Shown piece by piece: positions 22,754 through 32,133 of a stretch of DNA of 56,878 nt. The translations under genes were made by a program, and so were the position numbers. Each line of letters begins with the position of its first letter. Positions within the stretch are counted from its first letter, which is position 1. This stretch comes from Sphaerochaetaceae bacterium (GTDB taxonomy: Bacteria; Spirochaetota; Spirochaetia; Sphaerochaetales; Sphaerochaetaceae), in the NCBI GenBank assembly GCA_024699225.1, contig JAILPZ010000038.1:1-56878 (forward strand), read 5' to 3'. Under the pieces are notes generated by a model, which saw only the letters and a program-made list of their open reading frames with translations, searched no databases and was not told the origin of the DNA.

Positions 22754-23980
22754 ATGTTTAAAAAAGAAGTTCTTGAACGCTTTTTAAGATATGTTGTTAT
22801 AGACACAATGAGTGACGCCTCAAAGGCTGATAAGATTCACCCCTCTACAAAGGGTCAGTGGGACCTTCTGAGGCTTCTTGAGAAAGAACTTAAGGACCTG
22901 GGTCTTGAGGATGTCACTCTTGATGAGTACGGCTATCTTCTTGCAAGAGTTCCTGCAAACACAGAAGGAAAGAGCGCCATTGCTTTCAGTTCACACGTTG
23001 ATACTGCTTCTGATGTTATGGGTAACGGCGTAAAGCCAAGAGTGGTTAAGAACTACGACGGGAAAGATATAAAGCTCAATTCCAAATATACAATCTTTGC
23101 TGCAGAAAATCCTGAGCTCGCTTCCTACATAGGCTCAGATCTTGTTGTCTCTGACGGCAACACACTCTTAGGCAGTGATGATAAGTCCGGCATAGCTGAG
23201 ATCATGACAGCTGTCTCATACATAGTTTCACATCCGGAGATTAAACACGGCGAGATAGAGATTCTCTTCTCACCGGATGAAGAGACAGGTTTTGGAATGG
23301 ACTTCTTTGATATGGAGCGCCTTCACTGCCGCGCACTTTACACAATGGACGGCGGAACCAGGTATGTAATTGAGGATGAGTGCTTCAACGCAGCCTCAGT
23401 TAAGGTTCATTTTGAAGGTGTTGCCTACCACCTTGGTGCTGCAAGAGGGCGCATGGTAAATGCACTTACAATGTGCAGTGCCTTTATTAACGCCCTTCCT
23501 CAGGCTGAGAGTCCTGAGGCTACAGACGGCCGCTACGGCTATTACTGCGCTCATGAAGTTAAGGGAAGTGTTTCCTCTGTTGATCTTGAGATTCTTCTCA
23601 GGGATTTTGACTATAACAGCCTTGAGGAGAGAATTAAGGCCCTCAAGAGTCTTGGTAAGACAATTGAAGCTCTGTACCGCGGCGGAAAGGTAAAGGTGCG
23701 CTCTTCAATCAGCTACAGAAACATGGTTGAGGCTTCCAGAAAGGATCCCAAGGCCCTTGAAGCTGTTTATGAAGCTGGAAAGGCACTTGGTCAGCCTCTT
23801 GTAAATGAACTTATCCGCGGTGGTACCGACGGAGCAAGGATTGCAGAGAAGGGCATTTCATGTCCGAACATCTACGCCGGTGGACACAACATGCACAGCC
23901 GCTTTGAGTGGGTTGGTGTGGATGCCATGAATGACGCTTCTGCCCTTATTGTGGAGATTGTAAAGCAGTGGGCAAAGTAA
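22754..23980 (+). CDS. pepT: Peptidase T (aminotripeptidase)
   Basis: Zinc M20 peptidase that removes the N-terminal residue from tripeptides in the cytoplasm. The metal and catalytic residues are in place: SSHVDTASDV (His/Asp), LLGSDDKSGIAEI (bridging Asp), FSPDEETGFG (catalytic and metal Glu), ALYTMDGG (Asp), and GGHNMHSRFEW (last metal His). The 408-residue length is standard. GAGGAG precedes the ATG. It heads an operon with two envelope genes and an M16 peptidase; the GTG start of the next gene lies inside its last codons. Confidence 0.95.
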   Translation: MFKKEVLERFLRYVVIDTMSDASKADKIHPSTKGQWDLLRLLEKELKDLGLEDVTLDEYGYLLARVPANTEGKSAIAFSSHVDTASDVMGNGVKPRVVKNYDGKDIKLNSKYTIFAAENPELASYIGSDLVVSDGNTLLGSDDKSGIAEIMTAVSYIVSHPEIKHGEIEILFSPDEETGFGMDFFDMERLHCRALYTMDGGTRYVIEDECFNAASVKVHFEGVAYHLGAARGRMVNALTMCSAFINALPQAESPEATDGRYGYYCAHEVKGSVSSVDLEILLRDFDYNSLEERIKALKSLGKTIEALYRGGKVKVRSSISYRNMVEASRKDPKALEAVYEAGKALGQPLVNELIRGGTDGARIAEKGISCPNIYAGGHNMHSRFEWVGVDAMNDASALIVEIVKQWAK

Positions 23981-24621
23981 GATTCATCCTCCTGTTTGTT
24001 CTTCTCTTTGTGCTCTGCACACCTGCTTTTGCATATAGTGTGCAGTATGTTCACAAGGGAATGGTTTCTTTTACTCCTGAAGAGGGAGAGAAGGTTGGCA
24101 AGTGGACAATCTTTAAGGATGATAATTCAAATATCTTTATTACCACAAACGTAAGTGACAATGCTGTGATTCTTCAGCGCCTGTCGGGAAGCGGCAGATA
24201 TGATATTGGAAGTCCCCTTTATCAGCGCCCTGCTTTATATGACCTGTCTGTTACGACTACATACGATTTCGGAGGGCTCTTTTTAAGCCGTACCGGAACA
24301 TTTTATCCTGTTATCCCCTTTGCGGGAGTCACTTATACCTACAAATATTCAGAGATAAACATTTTTGGAGGACTTAAGGTTGCCATTCCGTTCTCAATGG
24401 TCATGCCTGAATCTTCTTTAGGTATTATCAAAAACGGTTTTCTTGATGTGGCTGCCGGATTCGGCACTGATTCAAAATTATCCGGATTAAGTGTTCTTAC
24501 ATCCTTCATGTACAGGTATAATTACAACAGATACAGTTTCAGTGCAGGGGCCTGTGCACTGAAGTCTGAAAAACATGAATACAGGTTTGGCTTTAACATA
24601 GGATTCGGGGTTACAATTTGA
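23968..24621 (+). CDS. Secreted beta-rich protein, possible outer-membrane barrel
   Basis: No family recognised. The GTG at 23968, inside the pepT end (13-base overlap), gives a clean signal peptide (MGKVRFILLFVLLFVLCTPAFA). The rest of the 217-residue protein has alternating strands (YDLSVTTTYDFGGLFLSR, FAGVTYTYKYSEINIFGGLK, YNRYSFSAGACALKSEKHEY) and ends RFGFNIGFGVTI, with a hydrophobic last residue as in many outer-membrane barrels. Its stop overlaps the next gene's TTG start. Confidence 0.7.
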   Translation: MGKVRFILLFVLLFVLCTPAFAYSVQYVHKGMVSFTPEEGEKVGKWTIFKDDNSNIFITTNVSDNAVILQRLSGSGRYDIGSPLYQRPALYDLSVTTTYDFGGLFLSRTGTFYPVIPFAGVTYTYKYSEINIFGGLKVAIPFSMVMPESSLGIIKNGFLDVAAGFGTDSKLSGLSVLTSFMYRYNYNRYSFSAGACALKSEKHEYRFGFNIGFGVTI

Positions 24622-26054
24622 AGAAAAAGGCGCTTGTTTTATTTATTCTGGTTCTCTTTATTCTCTCTTTCACGGGTTGTGCACAGACCAGAAGCTACAT
24701 TCTGGGAATGATTAAGAATCTGCCCTCCTGGTACTATAATCCGGAGTCCAGGGTTGCCAAAGGTGAGATAGCCTTTATTGGGGACGGTTCCTCAGCTGAA
24801 AGCTCCAGACAGGCAGAACTTGTTGCATACAGTAATCTTTTTGAAAAGCTTGAAGACTACGTCGGAACTGAGATTGGGCGAGAATCCTACAGAGACCTGA
24901 TTAACACAGGTTCTATTGAGAGCCTTGGCGTCCATATTATCCTGACAGACAGATCTTACAGTGAAAAACGCGATGTTTACCGGGTCCTCATACTGTGCGG
25001 AGCATCTGAGGAGATTATGACAAGCCTCAGAACAGAGTCCAGAGAGGAAGAGTACAACAGGGAAAAAGAAGCTGTTGCACTCGTAGATGAGGCAGACCAG
25101 TGCATAAAGGACAGTAAGGACCTGAGGGCTGTCCAGCTATATCTTCAGTCTATGATTTTGTCCCACGACCTTGACGGTATTGAAGAGGGCTACGACTACC
25201 AGTCGATTTTAAAGGAAGTTAAGCAGATTTTATCAACGCTGAGCCTTAAGGTTGTTTCTTCAAACACATCAGAAGCTTCATGCTCTGTCTGTGTCGAGCG
25301 CCGTGAGACTATTCTGAAAACCAAGGTTGATATGGCTGAAATCAGGGCTTCCTACATATGTCTTGATGGTCTTGGAAACACATGGGAAGATTCTTACTCC
25401 TTTACCTCAAATTCAGACGGTGTCTTCCAGTTCCGTTCTGTAAACTACACCCTGGCAGCCGTCGGAGATATTGTTTTTACCTTTGATATTTACAGTGAGA
25501 TAGAGCAAATCAGGAGCTTTGACAGTGAAACTGCAGATGTTCTTTCTTCTCTGGTTGAGGAAAAGAAGATCGCTTTCTCATACGATAAGAACCTCAACAG
25601 ACCCACTACCGGAATTCAGGTCTTAGCCTACAACGAGAAGTGGAATCTTGAGAAAGACAATCCGTGGGCCGTATATCTTCAGAATCGTCTGAGCTCTGAC
25701 TCAATTGCCTCTTATGCTGCCTCATATACTGAGGAAGCTGATTTGAACTCTGACGGAGACCTTACTGATTCAGAGATTCTTTCATCCTTCTCCCGTATGA
25801 CGGAAAGGGATATTAAGAATGCACTGATTCTCAGAATGGGTGTTCTTGAACAGAGAAAGACAGAAGCCGGAATCTGGCACGTTGTTGTTGAAAGTGAGGC
25901 AACATATTATACGGAGATAAATAACAGCGCAGGCAATGTTTCTCCTGTTCTGAATGTCAGCGGCTTTGGCTCAAGTTATGAAGAAGCTCTTGAAAATGCA
26001 TATAAAAACATCTGTAACATAATCTACGACTGGTTAAAAGGAAACTATGTTTAA
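24618..26054 (+). CDS. LPP20-like lipoprotein
   Basis: A 478-residue lipoprotein starting at TTG 24618, overlapping the preceding TGA; the signal peptide ends in LSFTGC (Cys about 21). The N-terminal region PSWYYNPESR...IAFIGDGSSAESSRQAELVAY resembles the LPP20/FlgP type of lipoprotein, in which a 'W...P' opening precedes a 'G.G.....A...A' helix. A second similar segment occurs at the C-terminus (VVVESEATYYTEI...GSSYEEALENAYKNI). A helical, possibly TPR-like stretch lies in the middle (AVALVDEADQCIKDSKDLRAVQLY). The role is unknown; it may join the envelope proteins encoded next to it. Confidence 0.65.
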   Translation: MKKKALVLFILVLFILSFTGCAQTRSYILGMIKNLPSWYYNPESRVAKGEIAFIGDGSSAESSRQAELVAYSNLFEKLEDYVGTEIGRESYRDLINTGSIESLGVHIILTDRSYSEKRDVYRVLILCGASEEIMTSLRTESREEEYNREKEAVALVDEADQCIKDSKDLRAVQLYLQSMILSHDLDGIEEGYDYQSILKEVKQILSTLSLKVVSSNTSEASCSVCVERRETILKTKVDMAEIRASYICLDGLGNTWEDSYSFTSNSDGVFQFRSVNYTLAAVGDIVFTFDIYSEIEQIRSFDSETADVLSSLVEEKKIAFSYDKNLNRPTTGIQVLAYNEKWNLEKDNPWAVYLQNRLSSDSIASYAASYTEEADLNSDGDLTDSEILSSFSRMTERDIKNALILRMGVLEQRKTEAGIWHVVVESEATYYTEINNSAGNVSPVLNVSGFGSSYEEALENAYKNICNIIYDWLKGNYV

Positions 26055-28929
26055 TATAAAAGAGAAAACTGATCTTCCGTTCTACAACGGAACGGGAACC
26101 CTCTATGTCCACGATGATACGGGCATGGAGGTTTTTCATATAAAAAACGACAGCAGCGAATTAAGCTGCTGTTTTATGTTTGCAACTCCCTCTGAAGACA
26201 GTATGGGTGTAGCCCATATTCTTGAGCACACAGTTTTAAGCGGTTCAGGACGCTTTCCCGTAAAAGACCCGTTTAATCTGGCCATTCAGTCCAGTCCCAA
26301 CACATTCATGAATGCCATGACGTTTCCGGACAAGACTATCTATCCGTTTGCTTCTCCTCTTAAGAAGGACTTTGACAATCTCTTTGATATTTACTCGGAT
26401 GCAGTATTTAATCCTCTGCTGCGCAAGACATCCTTTGAGCAGGAAGGAATAAGGTTCTTTGATTCAAAGTTTGACGGTGTTGTATTCAATGAAATGAGCG
26501 GTGTCAGGGCTTCTGAGGACGAGATAATCCAGTCAGCAGCCTTGTGCAAGCTATTTGACGGAACACCTTACTGCTATGACTCAGGAGGAGATCCGTACTA
26601 CATAGCAGATCTTACATATGAAGAGTATCTTGCACGCTACAGAAAATGGTACAGCCCGTCCAACTGCCGTCTGTTCCTCTTTGGCAATCTTGATTGCTCG
26701 GAGTATCTCTCAAAGCTGGAAGAACGCTATCTGTTTAAGGAAAATCTCAGCAAATGGGACAGTTGTAAAATAGTACCGAGTTCGGAAAGTTATACGTTAA
26801 AAGATATAGGATTTGCCCGAGATAGCCGAAAATGCACCACAAAAGACGCAAATACTGTCATTCTTTCGTGGCTTACTTCTTCTGCTTCTGACCCTGTGGA
26901 AGTCATGACTGTAAATATTCTTGTAGATGTTCTTCTTGGAAATCCCGGAGCCCCTTTATATAAGACCATAACGGATTCTCCTCTTGGAGAGGACCTTAGT
27001 AACGCTTCCGGAGCTACAAGCGGCTATCCTTATACACCTTTTTCCATAGGTTTTTCCCATGCTTTGAAGGGTAAAGAGGACGAAATAGAAGAATTTTTGG
27101 TCTCAACTCTTAGAAAGATAGCTGTTGAGGGTCTTCCCAAGGACCTTCTTGCCGGTGTTTTAAAGCGTCAGGAGTTCTCCATCCGAGAAATACCGGGTTC
27201 CGGCATGCCTTATGGCATTCTTACAGCTATGAGAGCAGCAAATTCATGGCTCAGGGGTAAGTCTGTTCTTTCTTTTCTGGACAGACCGGGGAATCTGGCA
27301 GTTGTTAAGGACCGTTTTGCTCAAAATCCCCGTTATTTTGAGACCTGGATTCTTAATAACCTTGTTGATAATCCCAACCGCTGTCTTCTCACGGTTTATG
27401 AAGACTCCTCCTACGGTCCTGCTTTCAAGGCCATGATGGATGAAAAGCTTCTTAAGAGAAAAAGCTGTTATACAGAAGAGGAGCTTTCTGCACAGAAGAA
27501 TGTTTTTGAAGAATTTACTGCCACTGATGATTCTCTGGAGCAGAGTTCAAGCATTATGAGAATACGCTTGTCAGACATGCCTGATGAGGTTCCTGTTTTT
27601 GATAATCCTCCTCTTGAAGGAACACCGTTTTCTTCCAATCTTTCAGTGCACCGTCTTGTTGAGAGAACCAACGGAATTACATATCTTAATCTTGGCTTTG
27701 ACTGCTCCTCTTTAACTGACGAGGAGAAGCTTCTTCTGCCTTTGTTTGTACGCCTTATTTACATGTGCAACACCACAGATCACAGCTACTCAGAGATGGG
27801 TTCCCTTATCAGAAATCTAACCGGAGGTCTTGCTGTTTCCAACATGTGTGACGCAGGTCGTAACGGGGAGACTGTAAGTGTTGTATATGTCATTTCCAAG
27901 TTCCTTACTTCTGACAGAAATGAAGTTGCCTCTCTGATTTCCGAGATGCTTTTAAAGAGCATTCTAAAGGACGCAGAAAGAATCCGTGCAGCCATAACAG
28001 ATATAGTTTCTGACTTCTATTCAAACTACCTTTACTACGGAAATTATTTTGCCTCACTTAGTGTGCAGTCCTTACTAAGTAAGACCCAGAGAGAAAGTGA
28101 GCTGGAGATAGGGACTACAAGCTTTTTGTACATGGAAAGTCTTAAGAGTCTGGACGATAAACAGTTAGTAAGTCTTGCTGACAAACTTGAAGCACTTAGA
28201 AATAAACTCTTCTATGATAATAAGTTAACTATTCAGTACTGTTGTGATGAATCTGATGTTTCTTCTGTTCATGAATGTGTGCTTAAGTTATCTGAATCCT
28301 TTATGGTAAGGAGTCCTAACAAATGTACCGGTGTTGATAGGGAGGCCTTACAGAGCTCCTGTGACTACCGTATTCTCAAGGTTTCATCAGGTCCTTCATT
28401 TAACGCCATGGCTTTCCGTCTGCCTTCTGTGGATGAGACTTTTAAGACCCGTTCTTCCCTTCTTTCCTCTATCCTTTCCTCGACATATCTGTGGGAAACT
28501 GTCAGGGGAAAAGGTGGTGCCTACGGGGTTGAGTGCAACGTAAATTCTCAGGACGGAATCTTCTCATTTTCATCCTACAGAGACCCGTCTGTAGAGAGCA
28601 CTTTCTCAGCTTTTGTTTCTTCTTTTTCAGCTCCTTTGACTGAGGAGGAAATAGAGAATACTGTGGTCACTTTGATTGGAAAAGAGCTTAAGCCTCTGCC
28701 TCCCTATTCAAAGAGTATGGAGACCTTCAGGCGAATCCTTTACGGTCTTGACGACGCTCTCTATCTTGAAAGAAGAAAGATTGTTTTAAATACAAGTGTC
28801 GATGATCTGAAAAAGGTTGCTTCTGCTCTTGAAAAGGCCTGTAAAAAGGGCGCTGTAAAGGCTTCTGTCACAAGTTCTTTTAATGGTGAAAAGGATAGCA
28901 GAACAGAGGTTGTTGAAGTTCCAGTCTGA
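26047..28929 (+). CDS. M16C metallopeptidase (PreP/Cym1-like)
   Basis: Large zinc peptidase that degrades short unstructured peptides inside a closed chamber. At 960 residues it has the four-domain length of the PreP branch. The inverted zinc motif HILEH is followed by TVLSGSGRFPVKDPF, and the distal zinc Glu lies in NEMSGVRASEDE; the C-terminal substrate-site Arg/Tyr lie in ETVRGKGGAYGVE. No signal peptide, so probably cytoplasmic. It overlaps the lipoprotein gene by 8 bases and so forms an operon with pepT, suggesting a shared role in turning over small peptides. Confidence 0.93.
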   Translation: MFNIKEKTDLPFYNGTGTLYVHDDTGMEVFHIKNDSSELSCCFMFATPSEDSMGVAHILEHTVLSGSGRFPVKDPFNLAIQSSPNTFMNAMTFPDKTIYPFASPLKKDFDNLFDIYSDAVFNPLLRKTSFEQEGIRFFDSKFDGVVFNEMSGVRASEDEIIQSAALCKLFDGTPYCYDSGGDPYYIADLTYEEYLARYRKWYSPSNCRLFLFGNLDCSEYLSKLEERYLFKENLSKWDSCKIVPSSESYTLKDIGFARDSRKCTTKDANTVILSWLTSSASDPVEVMTVNILVDVLLGNPGAPLYKTITDSPLGEDLSNASGATSGYPYTPFSIGFSHALKGKEDEIEEFLVSTLRKIAVEGLPKDLLAGVLKRQEFSIREIPGSGMPYGILTAMRAANSWLRGKSVLSFLDRPGNLAVVKDRFAQNPRYFETWILNNLVDNPNRCLLTVYEDSSYGPAFKAMMDEKLLKRKSCYTEEELSAQKNVFEEFTATDDSLEQSSSIMRIRLSDMPDEVPVFDNPPLEGTPFSSNLSVHRLVERTNGITYLNLGFDCSSLTDEEKLLLPLFVRLIYMCNTTDHSYSEMGSLIRNLTGGLAVSNMCDAGRNGETVSVVYVISKFLTSDRNEVASLISEMLLKSILKDAERIRAAITDIVSDFYSNYLYYGNYFASLSVQSLLSKTQRESELEIGTTSFLYMESLKSLDDKQLVSLADKLEALRNKLFYDNKLTIQYCCDESDVSSVHECVLKLSESFMVRSPNKCTGVDREALQSSCDYRILKVSSGPSFNAMAFRLPSVDETFKTRSSLLSSILSSTYLWETVRGKGGAYGVECNVNSQDGIFSFSSYRDPSVESTFSAFVSSFSAPLTEEEIENTVVTLIGKELKPLPPYSKSMETFRRILYGLDDALYLERRKIVLNTSVDDLKKVASALEKACKKGAVKASVTSSFNGEKDSRTEVVEVPV

Positions 28930-28938
28930 CGTTATAAT
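28910..28938 (+). promoter_or_regulatory. Promoter of the cdaA operon
   Basis: TTGTTG (28910-28915), 17 bases, TATAAT (28933-28938), inside and just past the end of the M16 gene. Predicted start near 28945, followed by AAGGAGG and the cdaA ATG. Confidence 0.6.
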
Positions 28939-28964
28939 TTATACTGACGGAAAAGGAGGCCTTG

Positions 28965-29750
28965 ATGGCACTTGAAATAATCAGAGTAGTTGTACAGATA
29001 CTCACGCTGACCGCTCTTTTCTATTATGTATATGTCTCTCTTTCCAGAGGCGGTGCGGCTCAGTTTGTCTATTCAATTGCCGTTTATGTCTTAGCTTATC
29101 TTCTCTGTCTGGTTTTTTCACTGGATGTTCTTTTGAAGATCATGAAGGTCTGTGCCCTTCCCTTTGTTGTTTTTCTCTGTGTTCTGTATCAGCAGGAACT
29201 GAGAAGAGCCCTGATTCAGGGTTTTAGCAGAGGTCTTTTCAAGAGAGCTTCATCCAAGACCTCTTCTGAGCAGATAGACGCAATAATTGACGCATGTAAT
29301 ACCCTTGTCCAGTCAAAACGCGGAGCTCTGATTGTTTTCCCGCGCCAGGTATCTATTAAAAATGTTATTGAGACAGGTACAAGGCTGAATGCTGATATTT
29401 CTGCAGCAATCATAGTTACCATTTTTGAACATGATACTCCGCTTCATGACGGAGCCCTGGTTATTCAGGACGGACGTATAGTTTCTGCAGGCTGCTACCT
29501 GCCACTCAGCCAGCAGAGAGATATAAGTGCCTCATTCGGAACAAGACACAGAGCAGCCCTCGGTCTTGCAGAAGAATCAGACTCAGTAGTAATGATAGTT
29601 TCCGAGGAAACCGGAGCCATTTCTCTGGCCTACGGTGCAAACCTCTACTACAACCTTGATAATGAGGCTTTAAAGTCAACTCTTCTTGCTCTGTTCAACA
29701 GCTTTGATATTCATGTGTCAGGTGCGGAGGTGAAAGATGAAGAGAAGTAA
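28965..29750 (+). CDS. cdaA: Diadenylate cyclase CdaA (DacA)
   Basis: Makes the second messenger cyclic di-AMP from two ATP at the membrane. Three hydrophobic segments in the first 75 residues are followed by the DAC domain with both catalytic motifs: DTPLHDGALVI (DGA) and GTRHRAALGLAEESDSV (RHR). Length 261 residues is typical of CdaA. The ATG at 28965 is five bases after AAGGAGG; the TTG three bases earlier is rejected. Gene order cdaA-cdaR is conserved, but the usual third member, glmM, is absent and acpS follows instead. Confidence 0.95.
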   Translation: MALEIIRVVVQILTLTALFYYVYVSLSRGGAAQFVYSIAVYVLAYLLCLVFSLDVLLKIMKVCALPFVVFLCVLYQQELRRALIQGFSRGLFKRASSKTSSEQIDAIIDACNTLVQSKRGALIVFPRQVSIKNVIETGTRLNADISAAIIVTIFEHDTPLHDGALVIQDGRIVSAGCYLPLSQQRDISASFGTRHRAALGLAEESDSVVMIVSEETGAISLAYGANLYYNLDNEALKSTLLALFNSFDIHVSGAEVKDEEK

Positions 29751-30147
29751 GTCTTCCTCTAATGAAGGATTTTTCAGCAACTGGCAGGTTAAGATCCTCT
29801 GTTTCGTCTTTGCAGTTCTCGTTTTTGTAATGGTTTACTACACCGGTATGGAGACAAGAAGGGTTTCTCTTCCTCTTGATGTAATCCTTCCTGAGAATTA
29901 TGAAGCTGTAAGTGTTATTCCTGAATCAAGTACGCTTCTGGTCATGGGAGACGGAGAGGATATTTATCTTATTAATCCTGATTCTGTAAGACTTTATGCG
30001 GATTTCTCTGCGGTAAGCAGAAGCGGAATAGCAGTTGTTCCCGTACAGGTTGATTACGAGTCTCTTGAGGATTATGTAGATCTTTCTGAAGTCTACTTCA
30101 GAAGTTCTCCCCTCTTTGTGAGAATATACTTTGAGGAAAAGCAGTGA
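29737..30147 (+). CDS. cdaR: CdaR-like protein with a single YbbR domain
   Basis: Membrane-anchored partner and regulator of CdaA. One N-terminal membrane segment (about 19-36, ILCFVFAVLVFVMVYYTG) precedes a single YbbR-type beta domain (LPLDVILPENYEAVSVIPES...). CdaR proteins usually carry three or four YbbR repeats and exceed 300 residues; at 136 residues this is a minimal version. It overlaps cdaA by 14 bases, with CGGAGGTG as the ribosome-binding site, and its end overlaps acpS by 4 bases. Confidence 0.82.
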   Translation: MKRSKSSSNEGFFSNWQVKILCFVFAVLVFVMVYYTGMETRRVSLPLDVILPENYEAVSVIPESSTLLVMGDGEDIYLINPDSVRLYADFSAVSRSGIAVVPVQVDYESLEDYVDLSEVYFRSSPLFVRIYFEEKQ

Positions 30148-30524
30148 TCTTCGGCGTTGGAACAGATGCCGTTTCAATTGAAAGAATCGGCCGTCTTAAT
30201 GAAAGAGCTATACAAAGAATATTTAATCCCCGCGAAGTTGAAGAATACAAGGCTCTTGAGCATGCACAGCCACAGATTAAAGCTCAGTTTCTGGCCTCAC
30301 GCTTTGCTGTAAAGGAAGCTTATGCAAAAGCCAGGGGTCTGGGTTTTGGAGCCGATATTTCTCCCTCTGAGATTTGTACATGCAAGGATAAGGAGGGAAA
30401 ACCCTATATTGAGCTTACAGGACATACCCTTGAGAAGAGCCCTTCCCTTATAAGCCACGTCAGTATTACTCATGAAATGCCTCTGGCCATAGCCTTTGTT
30501 GTTCTGGAAACAGTGGAGGCTTAA
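30144..30524 (+). CDS. acpS: Holo-acyl-carrier-protein synthase
   Basis: Transfers 4'-phosphopantetheine from CoA to acyl carrier protein. The GTG start is supported by GAGGA upstream and by the family opening IFGVGTDAVSIERIGRL; the second motif ASRFAVKEAYAKARGLGFG holds the metal/CoA-site Glu and Lys. 126 residues, normal length. Overlaps cdaR by 4 bases and lies one base before truA. Confidence 0.95.
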   Translation: MIFGVGTDAVSIERIGRLNERAIQRIFNPREVEEYKALEHAQPQIKAQFLASRFAVKEAYAKARGLGFGADISPSEICTCKDKEGKPYIELTGHTLEKSPSLISHVSITHEMPLAIAFVVLETVEA

Positions 30525-30525
30525 T

Positions 30526-31380
30526 ATGGCTCGCAGTGACTGGAAAAGACCCACAGAGTTCTCCGCACCGGAAGGCAGGCGCCGAATAGCCCTGCAGGTC
30601 AGCTACGACGGAAGGGCTTTTTGCGGCTGGCAGGCTCAGAAAAACGGGGTCTCTGTACAGGAAACGCTTAAGGAAGCTGTCCAGAAGCTTACAGGACAGG
30701 AGAATGTTGAAATCTGCGGCAGCGGAAGAACTGACAGCGGTGTTCATGCCATGGGCCAGGTTGCCCATGCAGAGATAGATGACTGCAGCATTCCCGTTAC
30801 AGCCTTCTGCAATGGTCTGAACTCCTTTCTTCCTGTTTCCGTAAGGGTCAGAAGGAGCTGGGATGTTCCTCGCACATTTCATGCACGCTACTCTGCCATG
30901 GCCCGTGAATACCGCTATTTCTTTAAGGAACAGTACGGTAAGGACTGCTTTTCAGATGGTCTTATAACAAACATTAAAGCTTTTCCTGATAAGGCTTTGC
31001 TTGATTCATATGCTTCTGTCTTAATTGGCACGCATGACTTTACTGCCTTCACTGCATCTGCAGACATGTGTCCCAGTAAGGTACGTGATATTTATGAGAG
31101 TGCGTTTTCATTTGTAAACACAGTTTTCGGTGAAAAGGTTCTCTGCTACAAAATCTGCGGAAATGCATTTTTGTACCACATGGTAAGATCCGTTACGGGA
31201 ACCATGATTGAGATGGCAGCCGCAGGAAAGAGCGTTGATGAGTTTAAGGCTGTACTGGATTCAAAAGACAGGGCCTTATGCGGTAAGACTGCACCGTCAG
31301 ATGGTTTGTATCTATGGCGTGTAAGTTATGATGAGAATGAATATATGTGGTTTGAGGAGCGTTACGGCCATGGACGTTAA
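30526..31380 (+). CDS. truA: tRNA pseudouridine synthase A
   Basis: Makes pseudouridine at positions 38-40 of tRNAs. The catalytic Asp lies in GSGRTDSGVHAMGQVAH; QVSYDGRAFCGWQAQ and the C-terminal FLYHMVRSVTGTMIEM are family landmarks. The ATG at 30526, after GGAGG, gives 284 residues; the frame extends back into acpS but that start is unsupported. There is an N-terminal extension of about 20 residues before the conserved core. Confidence 0.94.
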   Translation: MARSDWKRPTEFSAPEGRRRIALQVSYDGRAFCGWQAQKNGVSVQETLKEAVQKLTGQENVEICGSGRTDSGVHAMGQVAHAEIDDCSIPVTAFCNGLNSFLPVSVRVRRSWDVPRTFHARYSAMAREYRYFFKEQYGKDCFSDGLITNIKAFPDKALLDSYASVLIGTHDFTAFTASADMCPSKVRDIYESAFSFVNTVFGEKVLCYKICGNAFLYHMVRSVTGTMIEMAAAGKSVDEFKAVLDSKDRALCGKTAPSDGLYLWRVSYDENEYMWFEERYGHGR

Positions 31381-32131
31381 AGGTGCTATTACTGAGCTTG
31401 ATAATATAATGGACCTTTATGAGGCTATCCTCAAAAAAAAGCTACCGGTAAAACCTCAAAATAAGGATTTCTCCTCTGTGGCCGCAAAAATTGAAGGGGA
31501 AAAGGCTGAAGATAAAACCATTCAGTCCATGCTCTCGGATATTCCTGATGATTTTTCACAGATGGATCTTAACCGTCTTTCAAATTATGTAAGCACATGC
31601 ACAAGATGCGGTCTCTGTAAGACAAGGACTAATACAGTGTTTGGTGAGGGCTGTTCAAACAGACCTAAGGTTATGGTAATAGGCGAAGGGCCCGGAGAAA
31701 AAGAGGATCTTACAGGCCGTCCCTTTGTTGGCCTTGCAGGAGAATACCTTGATAAGTGGCTTAAGGCCATAGGTCTTTCAAGGGAAACAAACACCTATAT
31801 TGCAAATGTTGTAAAGTGCCGTCCGCCTCAGAACAGAGATCCTAAAGATGACGAAAAAGAAGCATGTAAAGCCTTTTTGTATCAGCAGATAGCTCTTGTC
31901 ATGCCCTCTGCTATTCTCTGTGTCGGAAAGCCCGCCTCTACCCTCATGACCGGCAAGATGGATGCCACTATGGCCTCTTTAAGGGAAAAACTTTTTCTCT
32001 TTGATTCAAGTATCCCGATGGTCTGTACCTACCACCCTGCTGCAGTTCTGAGAAACATGGAATTGCGCCGTCCTGTATGGGAAGATTTAAAGAGACTTTC
32101 TTCCATAATTAATCCTCAGATACGGGGTTGA
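31370..32131 (+). CDS. Uracil-DNA glycosylase, family 4 (iron-sulfur)
   Basis: Removes uracil from DNA. A 50-60-residue linker-like N-terminus precedes the core: first cluster Cys pair in CTRCGLCKTRT, active-site GEGPGEKEDLTGRPFVGLAGEYLDKWL, further cluster Cys in NVVKCRPPQNRDP and at KEACKAFL, and the C-terminal TYHPAAVLRN. This is the pattern of family 4/5 enzymes (and of phage SPO1 DNA polymerase N-terminal domains). The ATG at 31370 overlaps truA by 11 bases and gives 253 residues. It stands next to priA. Confidence 0.9.
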   Translation: MDVKGAITELDNIMDLYEAILKKKLPVKPQNKDFSSVAAKIEGEKAEDKTIQSMLSDIPDDFSQMDLNRLSNYVSTCTRCGLCKTRTNTVFGEGCSNRPKVMVIGEGPGEKEDLTGRPFVGLAGEYLDKWLKAIGLSRETNTYIANVVKCRPPQNRDPKDDEKEACKAFLYQQIALVMPSAILCVGKPASTLMTGKMDATMASLREKLFLFDSSIPMVCTYHPAAVLRNMELRRPVWEDLKRLSSIINPQIRG

Positions 32132-32133
32132 AG

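Noticed and set aside
25870-25890. TGGCAC site like a sigma-54 -24 element
   Set aside because: Inside a coding region, the -12 part is poor, and no gene starts downstream at the right distance. A similar TGGCAC at 31026 in truA was rejected for the same reasons.
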